Counted from the first letter of the stretch, positions 42,718 to 51,181 are shown. The stretch is 64,000 nt of DNA from Bacteroidaceae bacterium (GCA_017466325.1 JAFTUK010000029.1:24098-88097), one strand, 5' to 3'. Numbers and translations: made by a program. Notes: generated by a model not told the origin, from the sequence alone.

Positions 42718-43251
42718 GGTTTTAAGGTTAGGTGTTTACTGTTTGCGCAACAAATATATGTATAAATAAGGTAATGCGGAAAGGATTTGTGTTAATGGTT
42801 GCAAAATGGACGTTTTACGGGGAGCGGGGAAGTCCGAGTAGTCAGAATAGTCAGAGTGCTCAGTGCTCAGTTTTCTGTTTTCCGTTTTGACTTGACTTAA
42901 CGTCGACCTTTGGTTCGTTGAACCTGCTTCCGCTCGGCTTTTCGGACACGGCATGCCGTGTCCCTACCATGCTTCTGCTCTCGTTTACTCGCAGTTTTCC
43001 GTTTTCACCTTTCACCTTTCCGTTTTCGTTTTTATCATACCCCCTCCGCTTCGCTCGTCCCCCTGTCTCAGGGGGACAAAGAGGGTATTTAGAAGATTGA
43101 CTAAATGTCCATCTGTACCTCGTGAGGGTCGCAACCCCCATTACGACGCTGGGACTCGGCATGCCGAGTCCGATTGTTCTATGTTTTTCGGACACGCCGT
43201 GTCCCTACCATAAACAGTTTTCCGTTTTCCGCTTTCCGTTTTCCGTTCCCC
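42718..43251. other. Repeat-filled intergenic mosaic
   Basis: A gap of 534 bases without a gene, composed almost wholly of dispersed elements: GTCAGAATA-type tandem words (42832-42872); TTTTCCG runs (about 42878, 42992-43032, 43215-43250); a 20-bp palindrome GGACACGGCATGCCGTGTCC (42944-42963) followed by CTACCA; a CCCCCTCCG...GTCCCCCT/AGGGGGAC hairpin element (about 43037-43085); a variant palindrome GGACTCGGCATGCCGAGTCC (43152-43171); and a shortened one (43190-43204). Confidence 0.8.
42944..42969. repeat. Dispersed palindrome with CTACCA tail (copy 1)
   Basis: GGACACGGCATGCCGTGTCC is perfectly self-complementary and preceded by TTC. An identical 20-mer with the same flanks (TTC before, CTACCA after) lies at 63733-63758. 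Confidence 0.85.
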
Positions 43252-43980
43252 CTACTTTCCTATAAGGAAGATGGCAGGTATCTTGCCCAGGTCGGGCATG
43301 CCGGTGCGCTTCCAGTCGCGGATGGTCTGGGTGCGTATCCATTCGTCTGGAGTGGTGATGCCGGCCGCTATGCACATGCGGGTGTCGGGGCGCAGGGAGG
43401 CACACATGGTGTCGAACATCTTGCGGTTGCGGTAGGGAGTCTCGATGAACAGTTGTGTCTGTCCCTCTGCCCATGCACGGCTCTCCAGTTGCTTCAGGCG
43501 CTTGGCACGGTCGGCATCCTGAACGGGAAGGTATCCGTTGAAGGCAAAACTCTGTCCGCCAAGGCCCGATGCCATGACGGCAAGGATCATGCTGCTGGGA
43601 CCCACAAGGGGAACTACACGTATGCCACGCTTCTGTGCCAGGGAGACGACATCGGCACCGGGATCGGCCACGGCAGGGCAACCAGCCTCGCTGATGACAC
43701 CCACGGAATGTCCCTTGGCAATGGGGGCAAGGTATTCCGAGAAACGTGAGACATCGGCATGCTTGCCCATCTCGTAGAAAGTACAATCGTCAATGGGGAA
43801 CTCGCGGTCCATACGGCGCAGGAAACGGCGTGCGGTACGTATCTCCTCCACCACGAAGTGCCGTATCAGCCCTACCACCTGAGCATTGTAGGAAGGAAGC
43901 ACATTCTCATGCGAAGTGTCGCCAAGTGTGACGGGGATGAGATACAGGGCAGGCTGTGCTATGTTATGGTTCTCGTTCAT
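43252..43980 (-). CDS. RsmI-like SAM-dependent methyltransferase (tetrapyrrole methylase fold)
   Basis: A 242-residue protein of the tetrapyrrole-methylase fold. It begins LYLIPVTLGD and contains SEAGCPAVADPGADVV (the RsmI-type SDAGxPxxxDPG motif), PLVGPSSMILAVMASGL, and FIETPYRNRKMFDTM. These resemble RsmI, which 2'-O-methylates C1402 of 16S rRNA, but the protein is shorter than standard RsmI (about 280 residues) and diverges at the N-terminus. I leave it as RsmI-like; the substrate is not certain. Confidence 0.82.
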   Translation of the reverse strand: MNENHNIAQPALYLIPVTLGDTSHENVLPSYNAQVVGLIRHFVVEEIRTARRFLRRMDREFPIDDCTFYEMGKHADVSRFSEYLAPIAKGHSVGVISEAGCPAVADPGADVVSLAQKRGIRVVPLVGPSSMILAVMASGLGGQSFAFNGYLPVQDADRAKRLKQLESRAWAEGQTQLFIETPYRNRKMFDTMCASLRPDTRMCIAAGITTPDEWIRTQTIRDWKRTGMPDLGKIPAIFLIGK

Positions 43981-44013
43981 AATACAGTCAATATTTGTCT
44001 ATTCGTATAAAAA

Positions 44014-45144
44014 TCATTTACTTTCTAGTTTTATACCTACAAACCAACATACACCTAACAAAAGTACAAACGCTGGCAAACGCCACGGAGTGTCTCCCAA
44101 AAAGTCTTCAAATACTTTTAAACCATGACGAACTAAGAAGGCGACCGAAACATTCAAGATACTACACAACAAGAACCCCAGACATCCCAACATCGGTTTC
44201 TTTTTCCAAGGAAAGAAAGGGAACAACATTCCCATCAACAATGTTATGCATAATATTTGCCGGATTCTGAAGTTCATTGTTTCTGGAAGTAGCCCATTGT
44301 TATGCTTCGTTCCAAATAGCGTTACAAACGATACTATCAAAACAGCCAACCACAGCAAACGCCACATAATCATCTTGGAACCGCCCAAGACGTTCTTCAG
44401 CCATTGGCACTTTTCTATTAAATCATCCCACTCAAGCCATAACGACAATCGCGAGTGCCTAAAAGGCACTGGGGCATTGAAGAATTTCTGGCGAAGATAC
44501 GAAACCTGCCACCAATCGATATAGCCAGGGTCGACCAAACCGCGCTGCTCAGCTTGCCGACTGCTGTTGGACATAATCTTTCCAAAACCCGTGTAGACTA
44601 TGCATATCTCCGTAAGATATTCCGTAACCTGTGTGGGAGAAATATTCAGATAACGCTTAGTACCCTTATATCCGCATGTCCTTAGCATTTCGTGGCACAG
44701 CTCATGAATAACAACCTCCATAACAGACGATGGTGCCAGCATCCTGCTTTCTATAGAATCCAAGTCGAAATAGATATCAATAAACCTACGCTCTCTGTCA
44801 TTAATATAGACAATAGCACGAACCTTCTCCTCTGGCGTGAAACGCTTGAATGTCACACTGACCCTTCGTTCAACATTCAGCGGATACTGGTGTTTATGAC
44901 CCATTGCCAGCCTATCCAAGCCCAGATGCTTTATCACCTTATTCACTGCCTCCTTTATATCCTCTGTTGTGTATTCCTCAGGTAGGGCTAAAGCCTTCGG
45001 TTCCACTTCATCGAACTTGAGTTCAAGCAATGCCGACGGAAGCATGGCAGCCAGAGCATCAAGGTCGTGACAACTAAGATTGTTGCGATAATGCTTTTGC
45101 TCAACAACTCGTTTCCAAAGAGGTATTTGGGGTTGCGTATTCAT
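44014..45144 (-). CDS. HExxH membrane protein, paralogue A
   Basis: 376 residues. A soluble N-terminal part (about 1-245) carries a zinc-peptidase-like HELCHE (HExxH, near 149) and, about 25 residues on, EYLTEICIVYTGFGKIMSNSS, whose glutamate could be a third ligand as in gluzincins. The C-terminal third has four probable membrane segments. It is a clear paralogue of the next gene upstream (45258-46415): the N-terminal halves match closely (LDALAAMLP, VSYLRQKFF), while the membrane parts are strongly diverged. I recognise no named family; I infer a membrane-bound metallopeptidase. Confidence 0.7.
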   Translation of the reverse strand: MNTQPQIPLWKRVVEQKHYRNNLSCHDLDALAAMLPSALLELKFDEVEPKALALPEEYTTEDIKEAVNKVIKHLGLDRLAMGHKHQYPLNVERRVSVTFKRFTPEEKVRAIVYINDRERRFIDIYFDLDSIESRMLAPSSVMEVVIHELCHEMLRTCGYKGTKRYLNISPTQVTEYLTEICIVYTGFGKIMSNSSRQAEQRGLVDPGYIDWWQVSYLRQKFFNAPVPFRHSRLSLWLEWDDLIEKCQWLKNVLGGSKMIMWRLLWLAVLIVSFVTLFGTKHNNGLLPETMNFRIRQILCITLLMGMLFPFFPWKKKPMLGCLGFLLCSILNVSVAFLVRHGLKVFEDFLGDTPWRLPAFVLLLGVCWFVGIKLESK

Positions 45145-45153
45145 ATCTGTTAG

Positions 45154-45201
45154 TCTTCTATTCCAGTGTTTATCTGCGGCAAGGGATTGACAGTGCTATG
45201 C
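45154..45201 (-). repeat. Duplicated 3' end of rmuC between the two paralogues
   Basis: Nearly identical to 46428-46472, the last codons of rmuC. It still reads VNPLPQINTGIE before a stop in the same frame, but has no gene upstream. It marks a tandem duplication of the segment [rmuC 3' end + HExxH gene]. Confidence 0.85.
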
Positions 45202-45257
45202 TGTCGTTATGATAACTGTTCATAATATAATAAGGTATTATTGCTGTATGGCGGGCA

Positions 45258-46415
45258 TTAAGGTTTTCTTTCATTCCTAGCGCTTAAATAATAGGCAAAG
45301 AATATCAGTATAATATAAACGATTGCCATCGGCGTATACCATGGAGTACCATGCAAAACGCCTGAAGCAGGATTGTTTTTAGTGCCAAAAAGATATATAC
45401 CGCTGCCACCCAATAGGAGCATTAGACCCACAAACATGATGTCCTTGAGTTTCCATGGCAAGAAGAGGAGCAGTAATGCGACAAACCACACAACTCCCAA
45501 CACCGTCTTTATTGTTTCCATCTCAGGAGGGAGTACGTATATATTCACCACATGCAATATTAACGCGAAAACAAACAAGAATGCCGCATATACGAAGCGG
45601 TACCGCATCGCCACACAAGCATGCCACAACTTGACAAACAGGGTACACACTCCTGCATACAACAAGTAAAAGAGCGAACGTCCAAAGCGTGTGTGCCGAA
45701 CAGGAACGGAAGCACCAAAGAACTTCTGGCGCAGGTATGAGACCTGCCACCAGTCTATGTATCCCGGGTCACCCAAACCACGCTGCTCAGCATGCAGACT
45801 GCTGTTGGACATAATCTTTCCAAAACCCGTGTAGACCACGCACATCTCCGTAAGGTACTCCGTAACTAGTTCACGAGAAATATTCCGATAACCCTTAGTC
45901 TCCACATATCCGTATGTCCATAGCATTTCATGGCACACCTCATGAATAACAACCTCCATAACAGACGAGGGGGCGAACTCCCTTTTTTCTATTCTGTCCA
46001 AGTCAAAATAGATATCAATAAACTCACGCTCTCTGTCAAAGATATAGGCAACAGCCTTGTCCTTGTCCTTCTCCTCAGGTGTAAAACGTTTGAATGTCAC
46101 CCCGACTCTCCGTTCAACCTGCGGTGGAGTTTTTGGGGTGTGACGTGTCATTCCACGAGATGGCCTGCGCTTATGTACCCGTTTATGCAGGTCCAAGTGT
46201 CTGACCACCTTATTTACTGCCTCCTCTATATCCTCTGTAGTGTACTCCTCTGGCAAGGAAAATGCCTCCGGTTCCACTTCATCGAACTTGAGTTCAAGCA
46301 ATGCACGTGGGAGCATAGCGGCCAAAGCATCAAGGTCACTACATGTAAGATTGTTGCGATAAGTCTTTTGGTCGACTACCTGCTTCCAATATGGTATAGT
46401 TGATTGGTCAGGCAT
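45258..46415 (-). CDS. HExxH membrane protein, paralogue B
   Basis: 385 residues. Soluble N-terminal part with HEVCHE (HExxH; APSSVMEVVIHEVCHEML) and EYLTEMCVVYTGFGKIMSNSS, then about five hydrophobic segments (about 245-380). It differs from paralogue A by an Arg-rich insert near 85-105 (HKRRPSRGMTRHTPKTPPQ). Its ATG is 6 bases after the rmuC stop, so it is translated from the rmuC message. The motif suggests a zinc peptidase acting at the inner membrane, but no substrate or known family is evident. Confidence 0.72.
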   Translation of the reverse strand: MPDQSTIPYWKQVVDQKTYRNNLTCSDLDALAAMLPRALLELKFDEVEPEAFSLPEEYTTEDIEEAVNKVVRHLDLHKRVHKRRPSRGMTRHTPKTPPQVERRVGVTFKRFTPEEKDKDKAVAYIFDREREFIDIYFDLDRIEKREFAPSSVMEVVIHEVCHEMLWTYGYVETKGYRNISRELVTEYLTEMCVVYTGFGKIMSNSSLHAEQRGLGDPGYIDWWQVSYLRQKFFGASVPVRHTRFGRSLFYLLYAGVCTLFVKLWHACVAMRYRFVYAAFLFVFALILHVVNIYVLPPEMETIKTVLGVVWFVALLLLFLPWKLKDIMFVGLMLLLGGSGIYLFGTKNNPASGVLHGTPWYTPMAIVYIILIFFAYYLSARNERKP

Positions 46416-46421
46416 ATTGTA

Positions 46422-47780
46422 CTATTCCTCTATTCCAGTGTTTATCTGCGGCAAGGGATTGACGGTGCTCTGCTTGGCACCGAGTTTCTGCAACTTGGCA
46501 CAGGTCTGCAGGATGCTCTGGCCTGAGGGTTGAAGTTTCTTCTCTCCGTCCTCGAAAGCCTTCTGCGCATTATCCAGAGCCTTGCCTATGGCCTGGTATT
46601 TCTTCATGAACTGCCCTACACGGTCCAGCATCTCGTTGGCAAGGGCATAGACCTTCTCGTGATTCTCGGTCTGCGCTATCTGCGTCCATGTCAGGCTGAC
46701 AATGCGCAAGGCGGCAAACAGCGTCTGCTCGTCGGCAATAAAGACATTGCGTTCCATGGCCTTGCGCCACATGTCGGGTTGGGCATTGAGTGCCGTCCAC
46801 AAGGCTCCGCTATGGGGCACGAACATGATTACATAGTCCATACGCACCTTAGGCGGACGGATATAGGACGAGTAGTCCTTTGTGGAGAGTTCCTTGACAT
46901 GCTTCTGCAAACTGTCCACATGGGCCTTCAGGTAGCGCTGGCGGTCGTCCTCCGTCTCGGCATTGACATAATCCATAAAGGCGGTAAGCGAGACCTTAGA
47001 GTCTATGATTACCTCGCGCTGGTTGTCGAGATGCAGGATCACGTCGGGGCGCATCATGCTTCCTTCCTCGGACTTCAGCACATATCCGTCTGCTCCGCGC
47101 ATGGTTATCTGGGTATCGTAGTGCAGTCCGCATTTCAGTCCCTGACTGTCCAGCAGTTCGCATAGCACCGTCTCTCCCCAGTCGCCCTGCACCTTCCGTC
47201 CGTGCTTGAAGGCACGTGCCAGTTCCTCGGCACTGGTGCGGGCCGCCTCGCTCTGTTTCATGAGCAGTTCTATCTGCTCCTTCATGGAGGAGGACAGGGC
47301 GGTGTGTTGTATATTACTGTCGCTCATCGTCTTGCGCATGGCCTCTATGGTCTCCTTCAGCGGTGTGACAATCTGCCCCAAGTTCTGAGTACTGCTTTGC
47401 GAGAACTCCTGCTGGCGCTGTTTCAGCATCTCGTCGGTGGCGGTCTTCATCTCCGATGTCACTCTGGCCAAGGATTCCTTGAAACGCTCGTCCTGAGCCT
47501 CCATGGCTTTGCGGTGGTTTTCCTCGGCCACCCCCTGGGCCTCACGAAAACGTGCCTCTTGGGCGGCGAGCGCCTGACGGTGGTTCTCTTCGGCGAGTGC
47601 CTTCGTCTCCTCAAAATGCTTCCTGTCGGCCTGCATCTGTGCCTCCAGTATCTGTATGCGCGTGCCAGTTACCTGGCTCTGCTCTGCATACTGTGCCTTT
47701 TGGCGGAAGTAGGCAACAAGCATGGCGGCGACGCCGATTGCCAAACCTGCAATGAAAGATATGATGATTGTAAATTCCAT
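46422..47780 (-). CDS. rmuC: DNA recombination protein RmuC
   Basis: A 452-residue protein with an N-terminal membrane segment (about 4-24), a long coiled coil (about 28-170), then the RmuC domain: GRKVQGDWGETVLCELLDSQGLKCGLHYDTQ, PDVILHLDNQREVIIDSKVSL, and VIMFVPHSGALWTAL. The PD-(D/E)XK-like core (D...DSK) suggests nuclease activity. RmuC limits rearrangements at inverted repeats in E. coli. It leads an operon with the two HExxH genes. Its 3' end has been copied between them. Confidence 0.93.
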   Translation of the reverse strand: MEFTIIISFIAGLAIGVAAMLVAYFRQKAQYAEQSQVTGTRIQILEAQMQADRKHFEETKALAEENHRQALAAQEARFREAQGVAEENHRKAMEAQDERFKESLARVTSEMKTATDEMLKQRQQEFSQSSTQNLGQIVTPLKETIEAMRKTMSDSNIQHTALSSSMKEQIELLMKQSEAARTSAEELARAFKHGRKVQGDWGETVLCELLDSQGLKCGLHYDTQITMRGADGYVLKSEEGSMMRPDVILHLDNQREVIIDSKVSLTAFMDYVNAETEDDRQRYLKAHVDSLQKHVKELSTKDYSSYIRPPKVRMDYVIMFVPHSGALWTALNAQPDMWRKAMERNVFIADEQTLFAALRIVSLTWTQIAQTENHEKVYALANEMLDRVGQFMKKYQAIGKALDNAQKAFEDGEKKLQPSGQSILQTCAKLQKLGAKQSTVNPLPQINTGIEE

Positions 47781-47803
47781 ATATTATATATAAGGTATAT
47801 TGA

Positions 47804-48829
47804 TTACTTATACAACTGCATGAATGTCTTGTGTCCCTTCGCATAGTATTGCCAGAGAAGCGAGAAGGAACTCTGTTCGGGCACAGGGGACAATACGGTC
47901 TTGCTCAGGTTCTCCTCACGGTCCTTGCGGAAGTCATCCTTCATTCCATGGAAAGCACGTCGTGCCTTCCATACGGCAAGGAAGGATCCCCATTGCATGG
48001 TGAGCAGGAACTGCAGGCTGGCCAGCGCATCAAGCCAGAAGCGGAGGCGCATGACGGACTTCAGCCTGTCCTCTGGCAGGTTCTTGTAGAGGAGCAGAAG
48101 GTTGTTGCGGAAGTTGAGGAACGTCTTTCTGGGGTTGCCCTGCGGCAAAGTACCGCCTCCCAGATGATATGCTACGCTCTGCGGTACGCACACCACTCCC
48201 CTACCCCGGCTACGCAAACGCCAGCACAGGTCTATCTCCTCCTGATGGGCAAAGAAACGTCCGTCCAGACCTCCTGCCTGCCAATAGTCCTTGCTTCGTA
48301 TGAGCAGACATGCACCTGTGGCCCAAAGCACCGGGGTAATGTCGTCGTACTGTCCGCAGTCTTCCTCCACCGTGCCCATCACCCTGCCACGGCAATAGGG
48401 ATAGCCGAGGGCATCTATGAAGCCACCGCATGCGCCGGCATACTCAAAATCCTTGGACGACCACTGGCACAGGAGTTTGGGTTGGCAGGCGGCCACCTCG
48501 GGGTGTGCGTCCATGTATTGCATCATAGGGTCGAGCCAACCCTCACGCACCTCCACGTCGCTGTTCAGCAACAGGTAGTATTCCGCCTCTATGGGCTTAA
48601 GACCACGGTTGTAGCCCTCGGCAAAACCGTAGTTCTTGTCCAGCACAACCTGACGCACAGAGGGGAACTCGCGCGAAAGCATCTCCAAGGAGTCGTCGGT
48701 ACTGCCGTTGTCGGCAACCACTATCTCTGCGTCTCCGCTATGACGTATTACGGACGGGAGGAAACGTCGCATCATGTCTGCTCCGTTCCAGTTCAGTATT
48801 ACTATGGATAATTTGGTTTTGTTGCTCAT
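47804..48829 (-). CDS. Glycosyltransferase family 2 (rhamnosyltransferase-like)
   Basis: A 341-residue GT-A fold glycosyltransferase. LSIVILNWNGADMMRRFLPSV and VADNGSTDDSLEML form the nucleotide-binding start, LLLNSDVEVREGWLDPM carries the metal-binding DxD-like position (NSDVE), and HQEEIDLCWRLRSRGR is the ED-type catalytic segment. It should transfer a sugar to a lipid or polysaccharide acceptor on the cytosolic face of the membrane. The donor is unknown; rhamnose is a possibility since rml genes are present. It precedes rmuC by 23 bases. Confidence 0.9.
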   Translation of the reverse strand: MSNKTKLSIVILNWNGADMMRRFLPSVIRHSGDAEIVVADNGSTDDSLEMLSREFPSVRQVVLDKNYGFAEGYNRGLKPIEAEYYLLLNSDVEVREGWLDPMMQYMDAHPEVAACQPKLLCQWSSKDFEYAGACGGFIDALGYPYCRGRVMGTVEEDCGQYDDITPVLWATGACLLIRSKDYWQAGGLDGRFFAHQEEIDLCWRLRSRGRGVVCVPQSVAYHLGGGTLPQGNPRKTFLNFRNNLLLLYKNLPEDRLKSVMRLRFWLDALASLQFLLTMQWGSFLAVWKARRAFHGMKDDFRKDREENLSKTVLSPVPEQSSFSLLWQYYAKGHKTFMQLYK

Positions 48830-49045
48830 CTTCGTTTGGTTTGATGTTTCAGGCGGCAGGGGGGGGAACGTTGAACGTTGAACGTTGAACGATGAACGTT
48901 GAGCGGAGAGCGGGAAAGTCCGATTTCTCTGAATACTCTGAATACTCCGAGTTCTCTGTTTTCCGTTTTCCGTTTTCTTTGTCCCTCTAAGTTAGGGGGA
49001 CGAGGAGCGTAGCGACGGAGGGGGCATGACCTTTTCGCTCACCGT
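48830..49045. other. Intergenic repeat mosaic between mtaB and the glycosyltransferase gene
   Basis: A gap of 216 bases holding a G8 run (about 48851-48858), four to five copies of a GAACGTT word (about 48865-48905), CTCTGAATACT-type words (about 48920-48950), TTTTCCG repeats (48956-48978), and the CCCCCTCCG / GTCCCCCT hairpin element on the minus strand (about 48978-49026). No gene is seen. Confidence 0.75.
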
Positions 49046-50404
49046 TCATCCGTTTTCCATTCCCACCATCGTTCCCTTCAGCGCCGTGCCGTCTTCGTTC
49101 CATTCGCCGAGGCGCACATCAACTATGGTATTGTCCACCATATCGCTGGAGGTGCCGTCAGGCAGGGTTATCTCCACACGTATGTAATTGTCGGTAAAGC
49201 CGTGCATGGTACGCTTACTCTTGCTATGCTCCAGCAGCACCGGCCGCACCTTGCCTATATATCTGTTGTAAAAGTCGTGGGTAATGCGCTCGCTGAGGTC
49301 AAGTATCTTCTGGCTCCTCTCCTTCTTCTCCTCGGGACGCACCTTGTGCGGAATCTCCAGAGCCTTGGTACCGGGGCGCTCGCTATAGGGGAAGACATGG
49401 TACTGTGCTACGGGCAGGGAAGCCATATAGTCGTATGCCTCCTGGAAGAGTTCCTCCGTTTCGCCACGGGTTCCCACGATAGTGTCCACGCCTATGAAGG
49501 CATCGGGCATAAGTTCCAGAACGCGCTCCACCTTGCTGCGGAACAGTGCCGTGTCGTACTTTCTGCGCATCAGGCGCAGCACCTCATCGCTTCCGCTCTG
49601 CAGGGGAATATGGAAATGCGGCATGAAGGCACGGCTCTTTGCACAGAACTGCAACACCTCGTCGGTGAGCAGGTTTGGCTCTATGCTGGATATGCGGTAT
49701 CGCTCTATACCCTCTACTGCATCCAGGGCCTTCAGCAAGTCCAGGAAACTCTCTCCCGTGGTCTTGCCGAAGTCTCCTATGTTCACTCCGGTGATAACTA
49801 TCTCCTTGGCACCTGCCATGGCAGCCTCGCGGGCTTGGGAAACCAGCAACTCTATACTGCCGTTGCGCGAGCGTCCACGTGCAAAGGGTATGGTACAGTA
49901 GGTGCAATAATAGTCGCAACCGTCCTGAACCTTCAGGAAATAGCGGGTTCTGTCTCCGCAGGAGCACGAAGGCATGAAGTTGCGTATGTCTGCCGTACGC
50001 ACGGTGCGATGCTCGTGTGCCGCCAGTTTGCGTTCCTCGGGCATCATCTGCATGCGTTCCAATATTGCATCCACTATCTGTCCTTTCTCGTTACTGCCCA
50101 GAACCAAGTCTACTCCCTCCATGGCCGAAACCTGCCCGGGTTTCAGTTGGGCATAGCACCCCGTCACCACCACAATGGCACCGGGATGGTTCCTGACCAG
50201 ACGATGTATGGCCTTGCGGCACTTGCTGTCCGCCACCTCTGTAACGCTACACGTATTTACCACACATATATCCGCTATCTCGCCCTTGCGAGCAGTACGC
50301 ACACCACGTGCCTTCAATTCCGCACCCATGGTACTCGTCTCTGCAAAGTTCAGTTTACAACCCAAGGTGTAATATACCGCTTTCTTGTCCTCAAACATGT
50401 TCAT
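49046..50404 (-). CDS. mtaB: tRNA t6A37 methylthiotransferase MtaB
   Basis: A 452-residue radical SAM methylthiotransferase. The N-terminal UPF0004 domain holds three cysteines (near 16, 51 and 85: TLGCKLN, NTCSVTEVADSKCRKA, VVTGCYAQ), the radical SAM triad is in GCDYYCTYCTIPFARGRSR (about 159-177), and a TRAM domain ends the protein. It converts t6A37 to ms2t6A in tRNAs reading ANN codons. The start at 50404 (a second ATG is at 50398) lies only 4 bases after the promoter -7 box, so the mRNA should be leaderless. Confidence 0.94.
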   Translation of the reverse strand: MNMFEDKKAVYYTLGCKLNFAETSTMGAELKARGVRTARKGEIADICVVNTCSVTEVADSKCRKAIHRLVRNHPGAIVVVTGCYAQLKPGQVSAMEGVDLVLGSNEKGQIVDAILERMQMMPEERKLAAHEHRTVRTADIRNFMPSCSCGDRTRYFLKVQDGCDYYCTYCTIPFARGRSRNGSIELLVSQAREAAMAGAKEIVITGVNIGDFGKTTGESFLDLLKALDAVEGIERYRISSIEPNLLTDEVLQFCAKSRAFMPHFHIPLQSGSDEVLRLMRRKYDTALFRSKVERVLELMPDAFIGVDTIVGTRGETEELFQEAYDYMASLPVAQYHVFPYSERPGTKALEIPHKVRPEEKKERSQKILDLSERITHDFYNRYIGKVRPVLLEHSKSKRTMHGFTDNYIRVEITLPDGTSSDMVDNTIVDVRLGEWNEDGTALKGTMVGMENG

Positions 50405-50406
50405 GT

Positions 50407-50475
50407 TGCAAAGTTACGATTAAGCGAGCGAAAAAGCAAAAGAATTTTGATTTTTCCGAGCGTGAGTAACTTAGA
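50407..50475 (-). promoter_or_regulatory. Dispersed 69-bp repeat carrying a complete promoter (copy 2)
   Basis: On the minus strand TTTG (50440-50437), exactly 20 bases, TAACTTTG (50416-50409), then the mtaB ATG at 50404. It matches 14739-14807 without gaps. The mtaB message should begin at or one base before the start codon. Confidence 0.82.
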
Positions 50476-50876
50476 CCGAAGGTCAGAGTTACGATTAAGC
50501 GAGCGATTTGCCAAATTTGCGATTAAGAGAGAGCAGAAAAATATTTTTTATGCCGAACGTGAGCAAATTGAAGCCTTTGCTTAAATTTATTTGAGCAAAT
50601 CCGAGCGTGAACACTTTGAAATCCACCAAAGAGTTCCAATGCATCAAGCAAGCAAGCGTGCTTCTTCACGAAAACAATTTGAGGCAATTTCTCAGGCAAA
50701 AACACATGCTCTTCCCGGAGTATATAGAAAAATAATAGTAGTACATACATGATATATAACATAAATATACGTAGAAGACCCAAATTAGGTTAACTTCGCT
50801 CTACAGAACACTACAACTGATATTCAGCGAGTTAGCAAAATAGTTGTAATGAAAAAGCAAAAAAATCTAAAAATAA
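50476..50876. other. Gap with decayed copies of the promoter repeat
   Basis: No gene. A second copy starts near 50487 (CAGAGTTACGATTAAGCGAGCG), with the promoter box altered from CAAAGTTA to CAGAGTTA. A third more divergent copy spans about 50517-50572 (GCGATTAAGAGAGAGC ... CCGAACGTGAGC) and a fragment ends near 50612 (CCGAGCGTGAAC). The rest (about 50620-50876) is AT-rich with no recognisable element. Confidence 0.7.
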
Positions 50877-50911
50877 TTGAAGAATTGTATGCGTGATAAC
50901 AAAAAATGTCG

Positions 50912-50919
50912 TACCTTTG
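50912..50919 (+). promoter_or_regulatory. -7 box of the Cys-rich lipoprotein gene
   Basis: TACCTTTG matches TAnnTTTG and lies 53 bases upstream of the ATG at 50973. Confidence 0.6.
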
Positions 50920-50972
50920 CACCGCAAAAAGGAAATAATGATTGTTTTACAGTATTAAAAAGTAACAAAAAA

Positions 50973-51158
50973 ATGAAGAAGTTAGCATTTGTATTTGCAG
51001 CTATCGTAGCTGTATCTTTCGCTTCTTGCGGCAACAAGACCACTGGTACTGAGTGCGCTGACAGCACTGCTTGTGATAGCGTTGTATGCTGCGACAGCGT
51101 TGCTTGCGACAGCGTTTGCTGCGACAGCGTTGCTTGCGATAGCGTAGTAGCTGAGTAA
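50973..51158 (+). CDS. Small lipoprotein with Cys-Asp-Ser-Val repeats
   Basis: 61 residues from 50973; earlier in-frame starts overlap the promoter box. A lipoprotein signal (MKKLAFVFAAIVAVSFASCG, lipobox Cys19) is followed by a mature tail of about 42 residues dominated by a five-residue word: CDSV VCCDSV ACDSV CCDSV ACDSV. That puts about eight cysteines in 30 residues on the cell envelope, which suggests metal or thiol chemistry. The DNA repeat makes length variation likely. It has a promoter and a strong terminator of its own, so it is probably well expressed. Confidence 0.75.
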   Translation: MKKLAFVFAAIVAVSFASCGNKTTGTECADSTACDSVVCCDSVACDSVCCDSVACDSVVAE

Positions 51159-51181
51159 TTAGCCACAGACGATACCAAGAC

